Positions 59,555 through 64,000 of a stretch of 64,000 nucleotides of DNA are shown here, piece after piece. The translations under genes were made by a program, and so were the position numbers. This DNA comes from JBNFVY01 sp049943335 (GTDB lineage: Bacteria > Pseudomonadota > Alphaproteobacteria > Rhodobacterales > Rhodobacteraceae). The stretch spans positions 310,001 to 374,000 of the forward strand of contig NZ_JBNFVY010000002.1 of the NCBI RefSeq assembly GCF_049943335.1, written 5' to 3'. The notes beneath the pieces were generated by a model. The model was not told the origin of the DNA. It did no database searches and was given only the letters and a program-made list of their open reading frames with translations. The first letter of the stretch is position 1; every line of letters starts with the position of its first letter.

Positions 59555-62515
59555 ATGAACGACCAGAGCCCAAACGACGCTTTCCACGCCTCGAGCTTCA
59601 TGCAGGGGCACAACGCGGAATACCTCGACCAGCTTTATGCCCGATGGGCCAATGATCCGGGCGCGGTCGATGCGGCCTGGGCCGAATTCTTTGCCCAGCT
59701 CGGGGATGCGGAAACCGACGTCAAGGCCGAGGCCGCGGGCCCCAGCTGGGCGCGCACCGACTGGCCCCCCGTTCCCAGCGATGATCTGACCCAGGCGCTT
59801 GATGGCCAATGGGCCGAACCGGCTGTCGCAGCCGACAAGATCAAGAAAAAGGCCGCTGAAAAGGGCGTCGAAGTGACCGACGACCAGGTCAAACGCGCCG
59901 TTCTGGACAGTATCCGCGCGTTGATGATCATCCGCGCCTACCGCATCCGGGGCCACCTGATTGCCGATCTGGATCCGCTGGGCATGCGCAGCCAGGAACC
60001 CCACCCCGAACTGGACCCCAAGTCCTACGGGTTCACCGATAGCGACATGGACCGGCCGATCTTTATCGACCAGGTTCTGGGCCTTCAGGTCGCCACGATG
60101 CGCCAGATCATGGATATCGTGAAGCGCACCTATTGTGGCACGTTCGCGCTGCAATACATGCATATTTCCAACCCCGAAGAGGCCGGCTGGCTCAAAGAGC
60201 GGATCGAAGGCTATGGCAAGGAAATCAAGTTCACCCGCGAAGGCCGGCGCGCCATCCTGAACAAGCTGGTCGAAGCGGAAGGCTTTGAAAAGTTCTTGCA
60301 CGTCAAGTACATGGGCACCAAACGCTTTGGCCTTGATGGCGGCGAAGCGCTGATCCCGGCGATGGAACAGATCATCAAGCGGGGCGGCAACCTGGGCGTC
60401 AAGGAAATCGTCATCGGCATGCCCCACCGCGGGCGCCTGTCGGTTCTGGCCAATGTGATGGGAAAGCCCTACCGCGCCATTTTCAACGAATTCCAGGGCG
60501 GCAGCTTCAAGCCCGAAGATGTCGATGGCTCAGGCGATGTGAAATACCACCTGGGGGCGTCATCCGACCGCACCTTTGACGATCACACCGTCCACCTGTC
60601 GCTGACCGCGAACCCCAGCCACCTTGAGGCGGTGAACCCCGTCGTGCTGGGCAAGGCGCGCGCCAAGACCGATCAGGCGAACGATCCCGATCGCACCACG
60701 GTCATCCCGATCCTGCTGCATGGCGATGCGGCCTTTGCCGGCCAGGGCGTCGTTGCGGAATGTTTCCAGTTGTCGGGCATTCGCGGCCACCGCACCGGCG
60801 GCACCATTCATATCGTGGTGAACAACCAGATCGGCTTTACCACCGCGCCGCATTTCAGCCGCACCTCGCCCTATCCGACTGACATCGCGCTGATGGTCGA
60901 AGCGCCGATCTTCCACGTGAACGGGGACGATCCCGAAGCGGTGGTGCACGCTGCCAAGGTGGCCACCGAATTTCGCCAGAAATTCCACAAAGACGTGGTC
61001 ATCGACATTTTCTGCTATCGCCGCTTTGGTCACAACGAAGGCGACGAGCCGATGTTCACCAACCCGCAGATGTACAAGAACATCAAGCGGCACAAGACCA
61101 CGCTGCAGCTTTATACCGAACGTCTGGTGGCCGACGGGCTGATCCCCGAGGGCGAAATCGAAGACATGAAGGCCGCCTTTCAAAGCCGCCTGAACGACGA
61201 ATTCGAAGCTGGCAAGGAATTCAAGCCCAACAAGGCCGACTGGCTGGATGGCCGTTGGAGCCATCTGAACCGCGAAGGCGAAGAATACCAGCGCGGCCAG
61301 ACGGCGGTAAAGGAAACCACCATCCGCGAAATCGCCGACGCGCTGACCCGCGTGCCCGATGGTTTTGACATCCACAAGACGGTGGTGCGCCAGCTTGCGG
61401 CCAAGAAAGAAATGTTCACATCCGGCACCGGGATTGACTGGGCCACGGGTGAAGCCCTGGCCTTTGGGTCATTGCAGCTGGAAGGCTACCCGGTGCGTCT
61501 GGCCGGTCAGGACAGCACGCGCGGCACGTTCAGCCAGCGCCACAGCGCCTTTGTCAACCAGTCCACCGAAGAACGCTATTACCCGCTCAACAACATCCGC
61601 GAGGGTCAGGCCCGCTACGAGGTCATCGATTCGATGCTGTCGGAATACGCGGTTCTGGGGTTCGAATACGGCTATTCGCTGTCGGAACCCAACGCGCTGG
61701 TGTTGTGGGAAGCGCAGTTCGGCGATTTCGCCAACGGCGCGCAGATCATGTTCGACCAGTTCATCAGCTCGGGCGAACGCAAGTGGCTGCGCATGTCGGG
61801 TCTGGTGATGCTGCTGCCGCACGGGTTCGAAGGCCAGGGGCCGGAACATTCGTCGGCGCGCCTTGAGCGGTTCCTGCAGATGAGCGCCGAAGACAACTGG
61901 ATCGTTGCCAACTGCACCACCCCGGCGAACTATTTCCACATCCTGCGCCGCCAGCTGCACCGGTCCTATCGCAAGCCGCTGGTGATGATGACGCCGAAAT
62001 CCCTGCTGCGCCACAAGCTGGCGGTCAGCGATCTGAAGGATTTCACCGAAGGGTCGTCCTTTCACCGCGTGCTGTGGGACGATGCGGACCGCGACAATGG
62101 CACCGGCCGCTCGCCCACCAAGCTGAAGGAAGACGCCGATATCCGCCAGGTCGTGATCTGCTCGGGCAAGGTTTACTACGACCTGCTCGAAGAACGCGAC
62201 GCGCGCGGCATTGACGATGTCTACATCCTGCGCCTGGAACAGTTCTATCCTTTCCCCGCGCTCAGCCTTGTCAAAGAACTGGAAAGGTTCAAGAAATCCC
62301 AGGTTGTCTGGTGCCAGGAAGAACCCAAGAACCAGGGCGGCTGGAGCTTTGTCGAACCCAACATCGAATGGGTTCTGACGCGGATCAAATCCAAGCACAC
62401 CCGCCCCCGCTACGCCGGACGCGCGCCGTCGGCGTCGCCCGCAACCGGTCTGGCCAGCCAGCACAAAGCCCAACAAGCCGCGCTCGTGAATGATGCGCTG
62501 ACCATCGAAGGATAA
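59555..62515 (+). CDS. sucA: 2-oxoglutarate dehydrogenase E1 component
   Basis: Thiamine diphosphate-dependent decarboxylase of 2-oxoglutarate. It starts MNDQSPNDAFHASSFMQGHNAEYLDQLYARWANDP, and the short N-terminal segment that helps bind E2/E3 is present. The ThDP motif is NGDDPEAVVHAAKVATEFRQKFHKDVVIDIFCYRRFGHNEGDEP (about 455-500), and the transketolase-like C-terminal domain ends with YAGRAPSASPATGLASQHKAQQ. It has 986 aa. It precedes sucB by 4 bp. Confidence 0.97.
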   Translation: MNDQSPNDAFHASSFMQGHNAEYLDQLYARWANDPGAVDAAWAEFFAQLGDAETDVKAEAAGPSWARTDWPPVPSDDLTQALDGQWAEPAVAADKIKKKAAEKGVEVTDDQVKRAVLDSIRALMIIRAYRIRGHLIADLDPLGMRSQEPHPELDPKSYGFTDSDMDRPIFIDQVLGLQVATMRQIMDIVKRTYCGTFALQYMHISNPEEAGWLKERIEGYGKEIKFTREGRRAILNKLVEAEGFEKFLHVKYMGTKRFGLDGGEALIPAMEQIIKRGGNLGVKEIVIGMPHRGRLSVLANVMGKPYRAIFNEFQGGSFKPEDVDGSGDVKYHLGASSDRTFDDHTVHLSLTANPSHLEAVNPVVLGKARAKTDQANDPDRTTVIPILLHGDAAFAGQGVVAECFQLSGIRGHRTGGTIHIVVNNQIGFTTAPHFSRTSPYPTDIALMVEAPIFHVNGDDPEAVVHAAKVATEFRQKFHKDVVIDIFCYRRFGHNEGDEPMFTNPQMYKNIKRHKTTLQLYTERLVADGLIPEGEIEDMKAAFQSRLNDEFEAGKEFKPNKADWLDGRWSHLNREGEEYQRGQTAVKETTIREIADALTRVPDGFDIHKTVVRQLAAKKEMFTSGTGIDWATGEALAFGSLQLEGYPVRLAGQDSTRGTFSQRHSAFVNQSTEERYYPLNNIREGQARYEVIDSMLSEYAVLGFEYGYSLSEPNALVLWEAQFGDFANGAQIMFDQFISSGERKWLRMSGLVMLLPHGFEGQGPEHSSARLERFLQMSAEDNWIVANCTTPANYFHILRRQLHRSYRKPLVMMTPKSLLRHKLAVSDLKDFTEGSSFHRVLWDDADRDNGTGRSPTKLKEDADIRQVVICSGKVYYDLLEERDARGIDDVYILRLEQFYPFPALSLVKELERFKKSQVVWCQEEPKNQGGWSFVEPNIEWVLTRIKSKHTRPRYAGRAPSASPATGLASQHKAQQAALVNDALTIEG

Positions 62516-62519
62516 CGAA

Positions 62520-64000
62520 ATGTCTGTTGAAGTCCGTGTCCCCACCCTGGGTGAAAGCGTCACCGAAGCCACCGTCGCCACCTGGTTCAAGCAACCCGGC
62601 GATACCGTGGCCGTCGACGAAATGCTGTGCGAACTGGAAACCGACAAGGTGACCGTCGAAGTGCCATCGCCCGCCGCCGGCGTGCTGGGGGAAATCGTCG
62701 TCGCCGAAGGCGAAACCGTGGGCGTCGATGCGCTGCTGGCCACGCTGACCGAAGCGGGCGAAGGGGGCAAAGCCGCGCCCAAACCTGCCGAAACCGCCAA
62801 ACAGGCCCCCGCGCAAAGCGCCAGCCAGGACGCCGCGCAGATCGACGTCATGGTGCCCACGCTGGGCGAAAGCGTCACCGAAGCCACCGTCAGCACCTGG
62901 TTCAAGGCGGTGGGCGACACCGTCGCGCAGGACGAAATGCTGTGCGAGCTGGAAACTGACAAGGTGTCGGTCGAAGTGCCCGCCCCCGCCAGCGGCACGC
63001 TCAGCGAAATCATCGCCGCCGAAGGCGAAACCGTGCAAGCCGACGCCAAGCTGGCGGTGATCAGTTCGGGCGACGGCGCGGCCGCTTCGGCCCCCGCCGC
63101 CGCGCCCGCCACCGCCGCGCCTGCCGGGGCCACGGACACTGCAACCGCGGGCAACAAAGACGTGGAAAACGCGCCCTCGGCCAACAAGATGATGGCCGAA
63201 AAGGGCATCGATCCCAGCACCGTTCAAGGGTCGGGCCGTGACGGTCGGATCATGAAGGAAGACGTGATGAAGGCCGCCAGCAAACCGGCCGCATCCCCTG
63301 CCCCTGCCGCCCCGGCGGCTGCGCCCCGCGCCCCGGTATCGGCCGACGACGCCGCGCGCGAGGAACGGGTCAAGATGACCCGCCTGCGCCAGACCATCGC
63401 GCGCCGGCTCAAGGATGCGCAGAACACCGCCGCCATGCTCACCACCTTCAACGAGGTGGACATGAAAGCGGTCATGGACCTGCGCAGCACCTACAAGGGC
63501 GAATTTGAAAAGAAACACGGCGTGCGCCTGGGCTTTATGTCGTTCTTCACCAAGGCGTGCGTGCATGCGCTCAAGGAAGTCCCCGAGGTGAACGCCGAAA
63601 TCGACGGCACCGACGTGGTCTACAAGAATTTCGTGCACATGGGCATCGCCGCAGGCACCCCGCAGGGTCTGGTCGTGCCGGTGATCCGCGACGTTGACGC
63701 GATGTCCTTTGCCGAAATCGAAAAGGCCATCGCCGACAAGGGCCGCCGCGCGCGCGACGGCAAACTGTCGATGGCCGAAATGCAGGGCGGCACCTTTACC
63801 ATTTCGAACGGCGGCGTCTACGGATCGCTCATGTCGTCGCCGATCCTGAACCCGCCGCAGTCGGGCATCCTTGGCATGCACAAGATCCAGGACCGCCCCA
63901 TGGTCGTTAACGGCGAAATCGTCATCCGCCCGATGATGTATCTGGCGCTCAGCTATGACCACCGCATCGTCGACGGCAAAGGCGCCGTCACCTTCCTGGT
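62520..64000 (+). CDS. sucB: 2-oxoglutarate dehydrogenase E2 (dihydrolipoyl succinyltransferase), two lipoyl domains (3' end cut)
   Basis: Transfers the succinyl group to CoA. Two tandem lipoyl domains are seen, each with ELETDKV: Lys43 and Lys148. E. coli SucB has one. They are followed by an alanine/proline-rich linker, the E3/E1-binding domain (about 216-252, NAPSANKMMAEKGIDPSTVQGSGRDGRIMKEDVM) and the catalytic domain with SYDHRIVDG at the window end. About 493 residues are visible, and the last few residues lie beyond the window. It starts 4 bp after sucA. Confidence 0.96.
   Translation, partial: MSVEVRVPTLGESVTEATVATWFKQPGDTVAVDEMLCELETDKVTVEVPSPAAGVLGEIVVAEGETVGVDALLATLTEAGEGGKAAPKPAETAKQAPAQSASQDAAQIDVMVPTLGESVTEATVSTWFKAVGDTVAQDEMLCELETDKVSVEVPAPASGTLSEIIAAEGETVQADAKLAVISSGDGAAASAPAAAPATAAPAGATDTATAGNKDVENAPSANKMMAEKGIDPSTVQGSGRDGRIMKEDVMKAASKPAASPAPAAPAAAPRAPVSADDAAREERVKMTRLRQTIARRLKDAQNTAAMLTTFNEVDMKAVMDLRSTYKGEFEKKHGVRLGFMSFFTKACVHALKEVPEVNAEIDGTDVVYKNFVHMGIAAGTPQGLVVPVIRDVDAMSFAEIEKAIADKGRRARDGKLSMAEMQGGTFTISNGGVYGSLMSSPILNPPQSGILGMHKIQDRPMVVNGEIVIRPMMYLALSYDHRIVDGKGAVTFL

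Noticed and set aside
62385..63962. 525-codon minus-strand frame opposite sucB
   Set aside because: Glycine/histidine/arginine-rich shadow of the strongly recognisable sucB.

Overview
The window is about 64 kb of GC-rich chromosomal DNA from an alphaproteobacterium, most likely a member of the Rhodobacteraceae (Roseobacter clade). The marker genes point the same way: a class I lysyl-tRNA synthetase, an RpoHII-like heat-shock sigma factor, crotonyl-CoA carboxylase/reductase and ethylmalonyl-CoA mutase of the ethylmalonyl-CoA pathway, an alphaproteobacterial-type malate dehydrogenase, a two-lipoyl-domain SucB and a LuxR/LuxI quorum-sensing pair. Both ends cut genes (class I LysRS on the left, sucB on the right). 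I see no insertion sequence, prophage, CRISPR array, rRNA or tRNA gene; this is mostly core genome.

Layout. 0-5.7 kb: LysRS, a TerB-like protein, dacB, nadD, a CBS-domain protein and panC-panB (pantothenate). 5.9-10.1 kb: a small accessory patch with a ClpP-like secreted protein, a 2-hydroxyacid dehydrogenase, a periplasmic SH3 protein coupled to a KpsC-like capsule-type protein, and a CDF metal transporter. 10.1-16 kb (minus strand): coaBC-dut-moeB/thiF-dcp with 4-bp gene overlaps, preceded by rpoH. 16.5-26 kb: comM, rsmI-yraN-gshB, divergent lpoA-like lipoprotein, glnD, murJ. 25.9-31.3 kb: a rhomboid lacking catalytic residues, trpS, an unknown membrane protein, a universal stress protein, a NfuA-type Fe-S scaffold with an Irr/ICE-like box, and tsaB-rimI. 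31.5-36.2 kb: a BMP-family nucleoside-type ABC importer. 36.2-39.4 kb: a TSUP permease, a TIGR02186 protein and a RecD-like helicase. 39.6-41.2 kb: luxI, luxR and a small ORF.

41.5-47.9 kb: divergent ccr and ecm, acyP, deoD, an aldo/keto reductase and two small unknown proteins. 47.9-51.3 kb: sdhCDAB. 51.9-54.6 kb: mesaconyl-CoA hydratase, a DUF1737 protein, an NnrU protein and a malyl-CoA thioesterase (CitE family). 55-64 kb: a second TSUP permease, mdh, sucCD, sucA and sucB. Four steps of the ethylmalonyl-CoA pathway therefore lie beside most of the oxidative TCA cycle.

The most striking noncoding signal is a perfect or near-perfect palindrome, TGTGATCACA, in pairs spaced exactly 21 bp upstream of both sdhCDAB and sucCD, with a third copy before sdh. 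This suggests a dedicated TCA-cycle regulator. Other signals are an Irr-like box before nfuA, shared elements before luxI and the luxR unit, and a recurring pattern of short tandem duplications (11-16 bp units) lying on or next to stop codons.
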